64,000 bases of DNA. It comes from Gnetum montanum (Eukaryota; Streptophyta; Gnetopsida; Gnetales; Gnetaceae). The stretch lies in the NCBI GenBank assembly GCA_015680685.1, contig MNCI01034202.1, positions 23,829 through 87,828 on the forward strand, written 5' to 3'. Each line of letters opens with the position of its first letter. Positions within the stretch are counted from its first letter, which is position 1. Below are positions 45,900 through 55,810 of the stretch, piece after piece. Position numbers and translations under genes: made by a program. Below the pieces are notes generated by a model that was not told the origin of the DNA, did not search any database, and saw only the letters and a program-made list of their open reading frames with translations.

Positions 45900-46650
45900 A
45901 ATCATTAAAGTACAGTAACACATCTCATCCCTCACACATGCCTCACTGCCCTATATCTATCCTACCTCGGCGTCCCTGCTGCAGATCCATTCGCCGCTTC
46001 TGGCCTTGCCACTGCCATGCGGCTATGTGGTTCCTTTGTGCTACTGCTGCAAAGCCAATACCTGCAGCTGCAAAAACCCTGTGTTATCTACTTCCTCTTA
46101 TATAAAGGGCTGCATAGGTTTTGTTTTTTTTTTCAAAAAAAACATACGACCTCAGCGTAGCTGGTCAGCGTGGATTCATCGTGGGTGAGATTGACCCTCA
46201 ATATACACCAGCAGCACCGCAACCCTCACAGTTTTTGTCACCATTCTTGGGCCATCCATCTTTGGCGGATTCGTGCTAACGCTGATGGTGTGCCTGGTAC
46301 TATGATTTTTGAAAAGCAAACCACAGCAAATCCTCCACGGGCTGGCTACTCCCAGCGCTGCGCTCACCAACTTTGGCATCTAGGCTTACATTGCCGTGAA
46401 AAACCTGAGAACGGCCATCATGCCCTCGTGGGGCACCAACCCTATCTGCAATAGGTTGCCCACTATTGGGCACCGCCTTGGCCTTGGTGGCAATGGCAGT
46501 CCCATCTTCTGCTTCCTTTCCCTTTGCCAAAGCACCGTCACCTTGGCCGTCCCAATCACCATCAACGCTAACACCAATGGCCATGGAACGTTTCCCCACA
46601 TGGCGTTGCCGTTGCCGCTACCGCTACCGATGCCCGAATCGTGCTACTGA
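45900..46650. other. GC-rich block in the spacer of E
   Basis: An abrupt change to GC-rich, CpG-containing sequence with CTGCTGC/GCCACTGCC runs, flanked by AT-rich DNA on both sides (T/A-rich from 46690). It is unlike any retroelement sequence here and probably of host origin. Both strands have open frames because of the GC content. Confidence 0.6.
46386..46601 (-). pseudogene. Cytochrome P450-like N-terminal fragment
   Basis: Open for 71 residues from ATG 46601. A hydrophobic anchor (VPWPLVLALMVIG) is followed by a basic stretch (WQRERKQKM) and a proline-rich hinge with the microsomal P450 pattern PPxPxxxPIVGNLLQIG, then PHEGM where P450s have PHxxL. These are the membrane anchor and hinge of plant ER P450s. 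The frame ends at a TAA 15 residues after the hinge, and no substrate-recognition, I-helix or heme-binding segment follows, so this is a fragment. It lies antisense to E. The P450 call rests on about 40 residues; the family cannot be assigned. Confidence 0.45.
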
Positions 46651-46954
46651 TGTCCCTTGTGTCTTAGATAATTGCTTGGTTGATAATGTTTTAATAATAT
46701 CTAATGTTATTTGGAAGGACAAATACACATCATAATCTCAATATGATTTTTTAAATATAAATATAAATATTATATATAATATTTTTAAATATTTATTAAA
46801 TTTAATACCCGTTGGCCTAGCTCTACTTTGCATACCATGTTTAAAATAATTTTAACTTGATGTTTACTCTACTTTACATTGTTTTACTAAATTTTACCTT
46901 GTTTTGATTAGTCTCATCTTGTGGTTGCCTTATAATGACCTTGCTAGCAAAATA

Positions 46955-47015
46955 GGTCCTACTATTGCTTGCCAAGGCCTTAAACTGGCAACATGGCCTG
47001 CTAAGGCCTAAAATT
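46955..47015 (+). repeat. Short tandem repeat at the spacer end of E
   Basis: Two units of the type TTGCCAAGGCCTTAAACTGG, with GGCAACATGGCC between them. The same repeat therefore flanks both ends of E's spacer cargo. Confidence 0.75.
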
Positions 47016-47375
47016 GGCAAAATGGAACCTTATTTGACTACATTCTTTCATCACTTGGCATTGTTCGAACCTTGGTTAACTTGATTTGACATTAATTGAT
47101 GACCTTTGACATTAGCATAGCTTTGCTTAACCTTATTTGACACCATTTTATATACTTTTGATCATCATTTAGCCTTCATTTGACCTATGTTTCATCCTAG
47201 TTGCTTGAACCTACCCCTTATAACCTTTATTGGTCACATTTAAACCTTGTTTGATCTTTGATCTAGTATGTTTTAACTCATTTAATCATTATTATTAATG
47301 TATTTTAAAATTATTTTGACATTATTTAACAATTTTATTACATAGGTGCCACTTGATGTGCTTATGTTGTCATGC
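47016..47375 (+). other. Spacer-to-RT stretch of E
   Basis: T-rich non-coding sequence (TTTGACCTT-like phrases) resembling D 19935-20280. It ends in GTCATGCAG followed by GATGAAG, an intron-end-like signal just before the RT frame. This fits the intron known between protease and RT in Ogre-type elements. Confidence 0.5.
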
Positions 47376-47379
47376 AGGA

Positions 47380-47660
47380 TGAAGTTAGGAGGATGAGGAA
47401 GCAAACTTGACTAGCCTTAAAGCTTTAGTAAACCCCTCTCGTGATGTTGTTAGGCCAAGTTGACCTTATGTACCCAAATCTTAAGCCCGAAACCATTCTA
47501 TTATATAGCCATAACACCCTAAAGTAGCTTGATGGTCATTGACCTTGAAGCTAGAAATATCACAGAGGATCCCCTAGTCGAAGTTCCCATCTAATACCAC
47601 AATGGTGAAGAGATAACACATCAAACCAAGTTCTTCACGAGAACGTAAGCCTACTAATAT
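47380..47660 (+). pseudogene. Pre-RT remnant of E
   Basis: Matches D 20390-20570: the segment around GACCTTGAAGCTAGAAATATCAC aligns with D's GATCTAGAGGTTGGTAACATTAC (LDLEAxNIT). Everything from the RT catalytic region to integrase is absent, and the sequence changes within 300 bp to the 3' part of the element. Confidence 0.6.
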
Positions 47661-47999
47661 CTCCATCAAACCTTTAGTATGCAACATTAAAACCAACACA
47701 TAGCGTTGATTTCATTTGACACTTACATGTTTGCTTGTAGTATTATTTATCATTGTTGAGAGGTTGCAATGAGTGACTGAAGTTGATGATTTTGATGATC
47801 TACAATAAGCGATCCTACATGATCTCTCTATCTATGCTTGTTTGGTACAAAGAATGAACTGCAAAACTTTGTAAATTTGATGCACATTTCACAGATCCCT
47901 CTATGTAGCAATAATGATGACCCATTATGACTTGGTTTACTAGTTGTCTAGTGTGGCCCTATGCATCATATTGTAACAACATGTTATCTTTTTCTGGTT

Positions 48000-48081
48000 T
48001 TCTTATTTTCTTGGAGTTGTGCTTGCAGGATGAAGCCTAGAGTTATCTCAAAGGTGCAATTCATTATGATAGCAAGTCACC
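48000..48081 (+). repeat. LTR3, first part (cut by C)
   Basis: Matches D 23960-24046, including TTGGAGTTGTG and ATGATAGYAAGTCACC. It stops at TCACC where element C begins and continues at 62589. Confidence 0.6.
48077..48081. repeat. Target-site duplication of C, left copy (TCACC)
   Basis: TCACC is repeated exactly at 62589-62593, 14.5 kb away, which confirms the outer borders of C. Confidence 0.9.
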
Positions 48082-48912
48082 TGTTGAGGTCAACCTTGCC
48101 CATGCTAGGCACAGGGCCATGATTAATCGTTTTAATTCCAAAAAAAAAATAAAAATTGTCAAACTTGATAGTTTCTATATAATTATTTTAATAGTTACAA
48201 TCTACAACTAAGAATTTGTATCATTAACATTAGCCAAGGTAATAAAGTGTGTTTTAAAACCATCCATTATGTTAAGAGACTATGAATCATACTTGATGCA
48301 AGTAATCCCACATTTATCAGGCACGACTTGAGGATAACCAAGCATAGCACCTACTGACCAACCAATGGATCCATACTGCATTTGGAACTCATACCTTTAC
48401 ACTGAAAAACCATAGTTGTATCCCAATTAACCAAAGGATGTGTTACTGATATTGAAATTTAATGTAGGGTACCTCTGTAATGGCTAAAAAGATGGTATTT
48501 TTTTAACTTAACATGAATTAAATCCAAAGATTTTAGGTTCACTATTTCTCCTTGCAATGCAACTTACTTGCATTTCTTAGGGAGCTTAAACTTCTGGCAA
48601 TTAAACAATGAGTCTCCATTTTTTGCTATGATTGCTATTTGTTTGATAGCATAAACTTCATCATAAAAGTATTTGTTAGTACAAAATCGTTAAGAGATAT
48701 TGACTAGATAAAAAAACTTCATAAATGTCGTCTTTGGAAATAGTTGAGTTTATCTTTCCATAGTTACTACAACATATCTATAAATGGGTGGATTCATTTC
48801 TCAAATTTTTGATGTCTCCAAACTTTACAGATTTATCTAGTCACTAGCTTTTATGTAAACTTGGATGACTTGCATAGCCTTTTAGGATATATCTATGTTG
48901 CAAAGTTGTTGT

Positions 48913-48917
48913 ATAGA
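48913..48917. repeat. Target-site duplication of B, left copy (ATAGA)
   Basis: Repeated at 55811-55815. The 3' LTR of C shows the uninterrupted site, TTGTATAGACATATTGAC, near 61097. Confidence 0.92.
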
Positions 48918-48920
48918 TGA

Positions 48921-49055
48921 TGGGACGCGATATCGCATGGGCCGCAATATCATGTACACAATATCGAATCCGCAGCAATATTGCATCCCCCGTAATATCG
49001 TGTATGCAATATCCCATCTTCCCCTGCGATATCACGTACATGATATCGCAGTGCG
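48921..49055 (+). repeat. GATATC palindrome array in U3 (B 5' LTR)
   Basis: About nine boxes of the GCGATATCGC type, many decayed to GCAATATC or GTAATATC, which is what CpG deamination would give. The 3' LTR (54987-55070) has about seven. Confidence 0.85.
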
Positions 49056-49065
49056 CTGTCAAATC

Positions 49066-49073
49066 TATAAATA
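49066..49073 (+). promoter_or_regulatory. TATA box of the B 5' LTR
   Basis: TATAAATA followed by AGAGGCGGCTCTCCC; identical in the 3' LTR at 55085-55092. Transcription probably starts about 30 bp downstream, within CTCTCCCTTG. Confidence 0.75.
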
Positions 49074-49142
49074 AGAGGCGGCTCTCCCTTGTTTCTCATT
49101 CTAGACCTAGACCATAGCGAAACTCTGGCAGTTTGATCCCTC

Positions 49143-49328
49143 NNNNNNNNNNNNNNNNNNNNNNNNNNNNNNNNNNNNNNNNNNNNNNNNNNNNNNNNNN
49201 NNNNNNNNNNNNNNNNNNNNNNNNNNNNNNNNNNNNNNNNNNNNNNNNNNNNNNNNNNNNNNNNNNNNNNNNNNNNNNNNNNNNNNNNNNNNNNNNNNNN
49301 NNNNNNNNNNNNNNNNNNNNNNNNNNNN
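49143..49328. other. Assembly gap (186 N) in the B 5' LTR
   Basis: Left flank CTTTGATCCCTC-like sequence corresponds to 55161 and right flank TAGGTTAATT to 55524 of the 3' LTR, so about 362 bp should be missing, not 186. Any reading frame across it is meaningless. Confidence 0.9.
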
Positions 49329-49612
49329 TAGGTTAATTAAGGCTTAGTTAGCTAGTTAAAGTTAGTTAATTAGTCTCTTCACCCTTCACCTCGTCAGCAT
49401 AGGAGATAAAATAGAAAAGACATAAAAAGCATATACCTCAGACTTAACCATACAACCATGACAAATATAAGTAAGTCTAGGAAGACAACAAATAATTAAC
49501 CTTAAGTGTTCCATAAGGCGTGTAGGCACTTAGTCTGTGGAGTTCGACCGGATTGTGCATGCTACACTCGTATTCGTATGGTTGAGTGTAGGGGTACTTC
49601 ATCACTCATCAT

Positions 49613-49630
49613 TGGCACCGTTGCCAGGGA
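49613..49630 (+). other. Primer-binding site, tRNA-Asp type (element B)
   Basis: TGGCACCGTTGCCAGGGA, one base inside the LTR end. It differs from A's TGGCGCCGTTGCC at one CpG (G to A). Confidence 0.9.
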
Positions 49631-49756
49631 CTAAGTGTTTGTGCGCTAAGTAGAACATAGGAGATCACTCACATTGTTGGGAGCTAAAACGAACCCTTAG
49701 GGTTAATTAAACAAAAAATTATATAATGGTTAATTAGCACACCGAATTAAACTAAG

Positions 49757-52700
49757 ATGTCTTCTTCTCATAAGAGCAATTCACCACCTAGGGATCATAT
49801 AAGAAACAGTTGGCAGGCTAAAACACATAACCAAAATCTGCCAGTTCCTAAACAGTACCGGGTGGTATATACTCATCCTGATGAGTATCTACCCGATTTT
49901 ACTTTTATCCTCTATTAGGATGAACAACTGCGCCGGAGAGAATTGCAAGGTAACATAGTATTACCTCCAGATTGGGTAGTCCCTAACATGCTTATTCGTG
50001 CTCTTGCATGGATAGGCATGACATAGCTCTATGCTGAATACATTGTAGGTGATTTTGACATAAGGGATTATCATCCCACAGAAGCACAACATTTAAGGGA
50101 CTTGTGACAGGAGAGCCACCATACATTGTTGAAGGGCAAAGGGGTCCCACACGTCCTAAGTGAAATAGGAGATGGTGAACCACTTATAACGGGTTCTCCA
50201 TCAAATGATGTTCCCCCTCCTAACAATGGTGAGGAGGTGGGGTATCAGAACATGTGCTCTACGATACAAAACTCTGGTTTTGATCCTCATGAATGTCAAC
50301 TGTTCATTGAGGGAACAACAACACATGACAAGGATGGGCACTTAGATCGTCATCACGATCGGGGCTGTAGCAGCCGAAGAGAAGGTAAGAAACATCATCA
50401 TGGCAATGGTTCTCCTTCTTCTTCTCCTTCATCACACCATTCACCCTCTCCTTCCACATTAGGGCATAGCCACCAAGAGCATAATGGTGAGGATAGAGGT
50501 AGGAAAAATGAGAGACCTCGACGAGAGAGTCAAGAGCGAGGACAAGGGCATGAACGAAGGGAAAGTAGGGAACAACATAGGCATCATAGACGTCATGAAA
50601 GAGATGATCATGATGAACCCCTACTTGCCACCCGAAGTATGCTAGATATCACAGAGGCGGTGAGAATACCAACAAGGCATCAAAAAGATAGCCGGATCAA
50701 GCGCTTAGACATGAATAATATCCCATGCTTTGAGGGGGGATATAACGCTGATCCACAAAATCATTTATAGGCATTCCACGGTGTCTGCACCTTGTAAAAC
50801 ATAGAAAATGAGTGGCATAAACTAAAGTTATTTTCTAGGAAACTCATAAAGAAAGCAGAGAGTTGGTACTGGTCCTTAGAACTGGAAACCATTAGGAGGT
50901 GGAGTATGATGTTAGAACTCTTTAACGATAAATATCAAATGTACTCCAGAGTGTCTAACTTACGTAAGCAGATCCAAAGATGGAAGCAAGGTACTCATGA
51001 ACCCTTGGATGCTGCCATGGGCCGCTACTATGCATTGTTACATCATTGCTTGGGCCATGGTTATGCACAACGGGATCAACTCCACCATCTCATAGATGGG
51101 CTAAGATATGAAACTAGGAGAACCTTTGGGACTTATGCCCAAGGGATACTATCAGAACTTAGATCCCATGAAATTCATCCCTTGTTAGAACAAGTAGCCA
51201 AAGAAGAAGGGGAGCTACGAAAAAGAGAAAGCGCAAAAGAATATAACCGTGATCCCTCCCTTCAGAAGAAGGGAGTGAGATTATGTGATGAGAGGATGAG
51301 TCACCACTTGAAGAGTTGGTGAATAGGAAAACCTTGCTACTTCAGAAGCTAACAATGGAAGTGGCGGCTAAGGTAGATCAAATACAGGACTCCTTGGATA
51401 GTAGATTTGAACTTGTCCTAAAAATCGTAGAGAAGTCTAAGGAGGAACGAAGTAGTGACAAGGACAAGAAAACGCGGAGAGATCCAAGCCCTGCACGTGA
51501 CAAGGATAAGGGAAAAATAACTATCTCCGATGAGGTTGTGAATTCAGATACAGACGATGATGGTGGATGTGAGATCTGGCAATATGACCATCCTAAGGGA
51601 TGTTGCCCAATCATGTCACATCTACAGGAGTCTGGGGTGTATGCACTCAACTCGAGACTTAATAGATGGAAAACACCCCAAAGGTTACCTTATCCCCAAG
51701 GTAACCCAAGGCAGTTCTACCAACCGTTAACGTACTATCTAAGTGGAACTCCGCCACAACCTATTGGGCAACATCAACAGTGAGAATACCCATAGTCATG
51801 GGGGATGCCACCGCCTAAACATCAATACCCTTACTGGCAACCCAATCCTTATGGCTACTACGTGTAGCAGCAAGTTTCTCCAAGTGACTCCATGGGTCAC
51901 ACAACTTCCCAACATCACTACCAAGTTTAGGAGTACTTTAGAAGGACTCCTTCTCCTCCAAGAGATGCTCCACAGACCTACCATCCTCCAAATCCACCTG
52001 CCACTCTCGCAGCATTAGTTCCAATACTAGCCGCTCCAACAATGCAAGGGAAACTCCCCACTCAACCGCAACAACGTAATGCTACAAGAGCTATAAACCT
52101 TCAACCCACTGCTGGTTCTGACAACCACAAGAAGAGAAGACCTTTCTTCAGAATCAAAAGCCTAGATAAGCTCTCACAACCACAAGCGGTTGAGCCTGTG
52201 CACACTCCTCCAACATACAAGGCTTTGAAGCTCCCTTCAAACCAATACCAGAGCTCAATGCATATGGTTATGTTAACACATACTATAACCCACTAGATCA
52301 AGGTAGGCCACCTTCCTAGGAAACTCTCTAACCTTGGAAGTCCCTTAATCTACCTCCAAGTCACCGGGAATGAACCATAGAAGGCTCTTCTTGACTCAGG
52401 TTCCAGAGTCAACTTACTATCACGAGAAATGTATCAAGCTTGGAACCTACCCCAACTCAAGAAGAGCAATATTCAACTAGAGTTGGTAGACCAGTCCATC
52501 ACCATTACCTTGGGATTTGTGAAGGACATTGTTACCACTGTGTGTGGTTGGTCCTACCCAGCTGATTTCCTAGTGATAGAAGTTAACAACAACGAAGGGG
52601 ACTTCCCAATTATAATGGGAAGGGCATGGCTAAGCACAATAGACACATGCCTAGGAATCTGCGATCTTTCCTTGGAAATATCGAAGGTAAAAATTTATGG

Positions 52701-52905
52701 AAAGATCGAGAAGAAGAAAGTTCCATGCATCACATACAGTGACTCAGAGGGTGATGACATACAGGAATCATGGGTGATGCAAAATTTAACATCTCCTGCA
52801 TGCAACCGATGTGCCCTAGAAACTTTGAGACAAAGGTGCCTATATGTAGCCACCACACAACAAGAGAACACCCAGTGGTTGATAGCTGATCAAGGAAGCA
52901 GCTGA
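49757..52905 (+). pseudogene. gag: gag-protease of B, disabled
   Basis: About 1050 codons. The start MSSSHKSNSPP is shared with A. In-frame stops lie at 49916 (TAG), 50024 (TAG), 50105 (TGA), 50768 (TAG) and near 50795 (TAA). There is a frameshift near 51290 and further stops after 51783. Order: N-terminal domain (YTHPDEYLPDF), His/Ser/Arg-rich low-complexity region (codons about 200-270), Retrotrans_gag core (50800-51200: LELFNDKYQMYSRV, HEPLDAAMGRYYALL, LIDGLRYETRRTF), coiled and charged linker, Pro/Gln-rich region, then retropepsin (52340-52700) with active site DSGS at 52393-52404 and the Psi-loop PIIMGRAWL. No zinc knuckle is visible. The protease part is open for 158 residues (52429-52905). 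Confidence 0.9.
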
Positions 52906-53230
52906 CCTACATGCATGGAACGAACTGGGGAAACAACTCATGCCAAAAATAAGGGAATAGATACATTGGAGTATGAGCATTGCCAACTTCCATCCCTTAA
53001 CCTAAAAACATCAATCGGGAGAAGTTGGACACTTTTAAGAAATTCAAACAGGCGCTCATTATTTCGGATCTCTCCCTTTCCATTTAGTCATGGGGGAGAT
53101 GGCCACCTATGCTAATCATTTGGGGCCCTCAATTCTTTTTAGTTTTTGTTTTACACATTTTTGTTTTACATATTTTTTTAGCAATTTCTTTAACTTTTCT
53201 TGTTTTTGTTTTACAACATCGTTATACCTT

Positions 53231-53269
<39 letters not shown>

Positions 53270-54595
53270 CCACCTTGTAATTTTGTTACCCAATAAGTGT
53301 TCGTAATGATGGTATGAATTGTTTTCCTATTGATTGCCAATGTTTGCTTTTTACCTTTAAGTCATGATGTTGATACTAAGGTATGGTTCTTTTGATATGA
53401 CAGGCAATGAGTCCACTTTATCCATCCATCCACAAATTTCTATGGTCTCTCTTGGCTTGGAAATGTATAATCCCTTTCTAAATAAGAACTATAACGAATC
53501 AGTGATTGGGTATTTCCAAACTAAGGAAGGACTCAAGGATTGAAAAGGGTGTGACTTCAAGGGAACTTGATGCTTTTGTGTTGGCCATTCTCTTGGGTGC
53601 TTGGATGTTTTCTTCTTGAGTTTTCTTACCATTTTGATGTTACCCAATTATTGGGAAACTGAGCAAATAAAAATAACAAAGTCTTTGCATGGTGTGGTTC
53701 TCACGCATAAACACATAAAAAAAAGAGAATTCAAAGCACACCCCTTAGACAAAATAATATTTGGGCTACAAGCACTAGTTATGGAACTAAAATAAACAAG
53801 TTCCCTCTAACTAAGGCCCTTCTCGCTTCCCGTTCTCTCCTTGTTTCGTCGGAATGGTGGTGGTTCTTAGGTGAAGGAATTCTTGTCACTTCAAGTGGAT
53901 GGCTTAGCTGAATGCATTAATGTGAAGTCACTGGATGTGGTTTGTTTGAGGCTGAACTTGGAATTGGATCTACTAAGTCACATTAATCATGAAATCCACA
54001 AGGGGCTTTACACCACCTTATTCTTGGGATTCCATTCCATTCTCTTCTCTCCATCCTTCTCTCCATTGTTCACCTCATTGCCGGTTGTATCATTAGTGTA
54101 TATTTTGGTGGATACGTTATTTCCTTTTTGGTAAATTCTTGTGGTTAAGACTTTAACTCTTGTTCCACATGACATTTCTAGAGCCTACAGACTCTTCGGA
54201 ATGTGGGTTTGTTAGGGCATTAAGGGCATGAGCCTGCTTTGGGGAGGACCCACTGACATTCCTATTTGATGCACCTGTTAAATTCTTTCCCCTAACATTT
54301 TTGAAATCCATTTTATTTTGTTCATTTCCATCTTGACATCCACTTCATTGATGTTACAGTTGTCTCTTTTTCTCCATCTTTCTTGTTCCTTTTCTTTCTC
54401 CATTCTATCGCTACTGGAGGTTTGCTCTTAGTCATGGGGGTCCAGACCTAAATTTTTTTAATTTTCTCCTAACCCCTACACCTTCGGTAGTCACCACAAA
54501 TATATCTCCAGACCCGTATCAGCCATACCAAAACTTAGCCAATAGACCTTTCACCGAAGCAAGGTATCAACTACATTGTGATTCATTTACCCTTG
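52906..54595 (+). other. Non-coding internal region of B
   Basis: Matches A2 2245-2650 around 53685-54130. It includes T-rich sequence and a GT microsatellite. Frames here (for example 53871-54134) lack any conserved pattern with A2 and are not supported as genes. No pol remnant was recognised. Confidence 0.6.
53239..53266. repeat. (GT)14 microsatellite
   Basis: Uninterrupted 28-bp GT run inside B; potentially length-variable. Confidence 0.95.
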
Positions 54596-54624
54596 CTAAT
54601 ATAAAGACTGTGTTGTGTGTGCAG
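54596..54624 (+). promoter_or_regulatory. Putative branch point and 3' splice site before the B 3' ORF
   Basis: CTAAT at 54596, a T/G-rich tract and GTGCAG ending at 54624, then ATG. Same layout as A2 3591-3618, although the ORFs behind them are unrelated. Confidence 0.5.
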
Positions 54625-54804
54625 ATGGTAATCATGCAACAATGGATTGGATCTGGAGGAAACACTTGGAATGGAGCAGTGCTGAAAGAAGCTATGCAAG
54701 GAGCAAGATCGATGGCGTGCTTATGGATGTACAACGAAAGGTGCAATCTTGGCGTTGGCAACAACAAAACTTTTTTTTTTCTCTCTCTCTCAACTGCCAA
54801 ATGA
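54625..54804 (+). CDS. Short 3' ORF of B, unknown
   Basis: 59 residues starting directly after the putative splice acceptor (MVIMQQWIGSGGNTWNG...), ending in a Phe/Ser/Leu-rich tail encoded by a T run and CTCTCT repeat. It takes the position of A2's 900-codon ORF. A second frame (from 54615) is also open and reads as a plausible Trp/Arg-rich peptide, so the true frame is uncertain. I recognise no family. It may be the stump of a deleted longer ORF. Confidence 0.3.
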   Translation: MVIMQQWIGSGGNTWNGAVLKEAMQGARSMACLWMYNERCNLGVGNNKTFFFLSLSTAK

Positions 54805-54984
54805 GGCTTGATGTCAAATGTATAAGGTGTTCACTCTTGTTGTCGTGAACACCAATTTTGTCTTGTCTTGTAATGATGATTCGTTCACATGTCATCCCAT
54901 TAGTTCCATTCAGTTAATAATCCCATACCTTCCCAATATCTTGTAAGGAACTTGAGGATGTGTTTTTATTCAGTCATGGGGGCA

Positions 54985-55810
54985 TGATGGGATGCGATAT
55001 TGCACGGGCTGCGATATTGCGTACACGATATCGCGTCTTCCCCTACGATATCGCATACACGATATCGCAATGCATTGTCAAATCTATAAATAAGAGGCGG
55101 CTCTCCCTTGTTTCTCATTCTAGGCCTAGATCATAGTGAAACTTTGGCAGTTTGATCCCTCTAGAGATAGAATATTTTTCATGTGCCCATAGTAGGAGCT
55201 CCAAAGTGAACAGATCTTTATTCGAGCAAATATTGTACCTGAACACATGTTTGTGTATGGAAATAAAGACAAACTTCTTGGATAAACCTTGTAGTGCATG
55301 GAATAGGCTAAATAGGATTTTATTTATTGTTATTTACTATTTATCATTTAATCACTTTATTACTCATAAATCTCTCTCAACCCTTCTCTCCTAGTTAAGT
55401 GCCTCAGTAGGACTGCTTCGAGCACATGTGTTACGCTTGGTGATCCCAGCAACGACTAGTGTTTGGTAACCAAGGTTGCATTGGTTTAGGGTGTGAATGG
55501 TAAGTGGGAATGGATGCTGATGCTAGGTTAATTAAGGCTTAGTTAGTTAGTTAAAGTTAGTTAATTAGTTTCTTCACCCTTCACCTCGTCAGCATAGGAG
55601 ATAAAACAGAAAAGACATAAAAATCATATACCTCAGACTTACTTAACCATACAACTGTGACAAATACAAGTAAGTTTAGGAAGACAATGAATAATTAACC
55701 TTAAGTGTTCCATAAGGTGTGTAGGCACTTAGTCTGCAGAGTTTGACCGGATTGTGCGTTCTACGCTCATATTCATATGGTTGAGTGTAGGGGTACCTTG
55801 CCACTCATCA
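54985..55810 (+). repeat. 3' LTR of B
   Basis: 826 bp, complete, TGATGGGATGCG...CACTCATCA, preceded by CATTCAGTCATGGGGGCA-like polypurine sequence and followed by ATAGA. It supplies the sequence missing from the gapped 5' LTR. Confidence 0.93.

Larger units (their letters stand above)
42906..48081 (+). mobile_element. Element E: second, deleted Tat internal region
   Basis: Follows LTR2 directly but starts inside the protease region: no primer site and no gag. It then has the boundary repeat, about 2.5 kb of unrelated DNA, the boundary repeat again, a pre-RT remnant and the start of LTR3. RT, RNase H and integrase are deleted. D and E share LTR2, so the three LTRs and two internal regions look like a tandem product of unequal recombination followed by deletions. 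Confidence 0.65.
48918..49611 (+). repeat. 5' LTR of B, with assembly gap
   Basis: Starts TGATGGGACGCGATATCGC and ends ACTCATCA. The GATATC array is about 48 bp longer than in the 3' LTR (one more unit). The TATA box is at 49066-49073. The gap 49143-49328 removes part of R/U5. Confidence 0.9.
48918..55810 (+). mobile_element. Element B: Athila-like element with gag-protease only
   Basis: Complete element: 5' LTR 48918-49611 (with a gap), tRNA-Asp primer site, gag-protease 49757-52905, 2 kb of mostly non-coding DNA with a short ORF, 3' LTR 54985-55810. ATAGA duplications flank it at 48913-48917 and 55811-55815. No RT, RNase H or integrase motif occurs between gag-protease and the 3' LTR, so it depends on another element (TR-GAG type). 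LTRs differ by roughly 5-7%, mostly C/T and G/A changes. Confidence 0.92.

Noticed and set aside
46170-46735. Plus-strand open frames in the GC-rich block
   Set aside because: Open because of high GC; they show Pro/Leu/Ala runs without a family pattern. The minus-strand P450-like hinge is the more specific signal, though itself uncertain.
49133-49336. Open frame across the N gap
   Set aside because: Most of it is untranslated N; it has no meaning.
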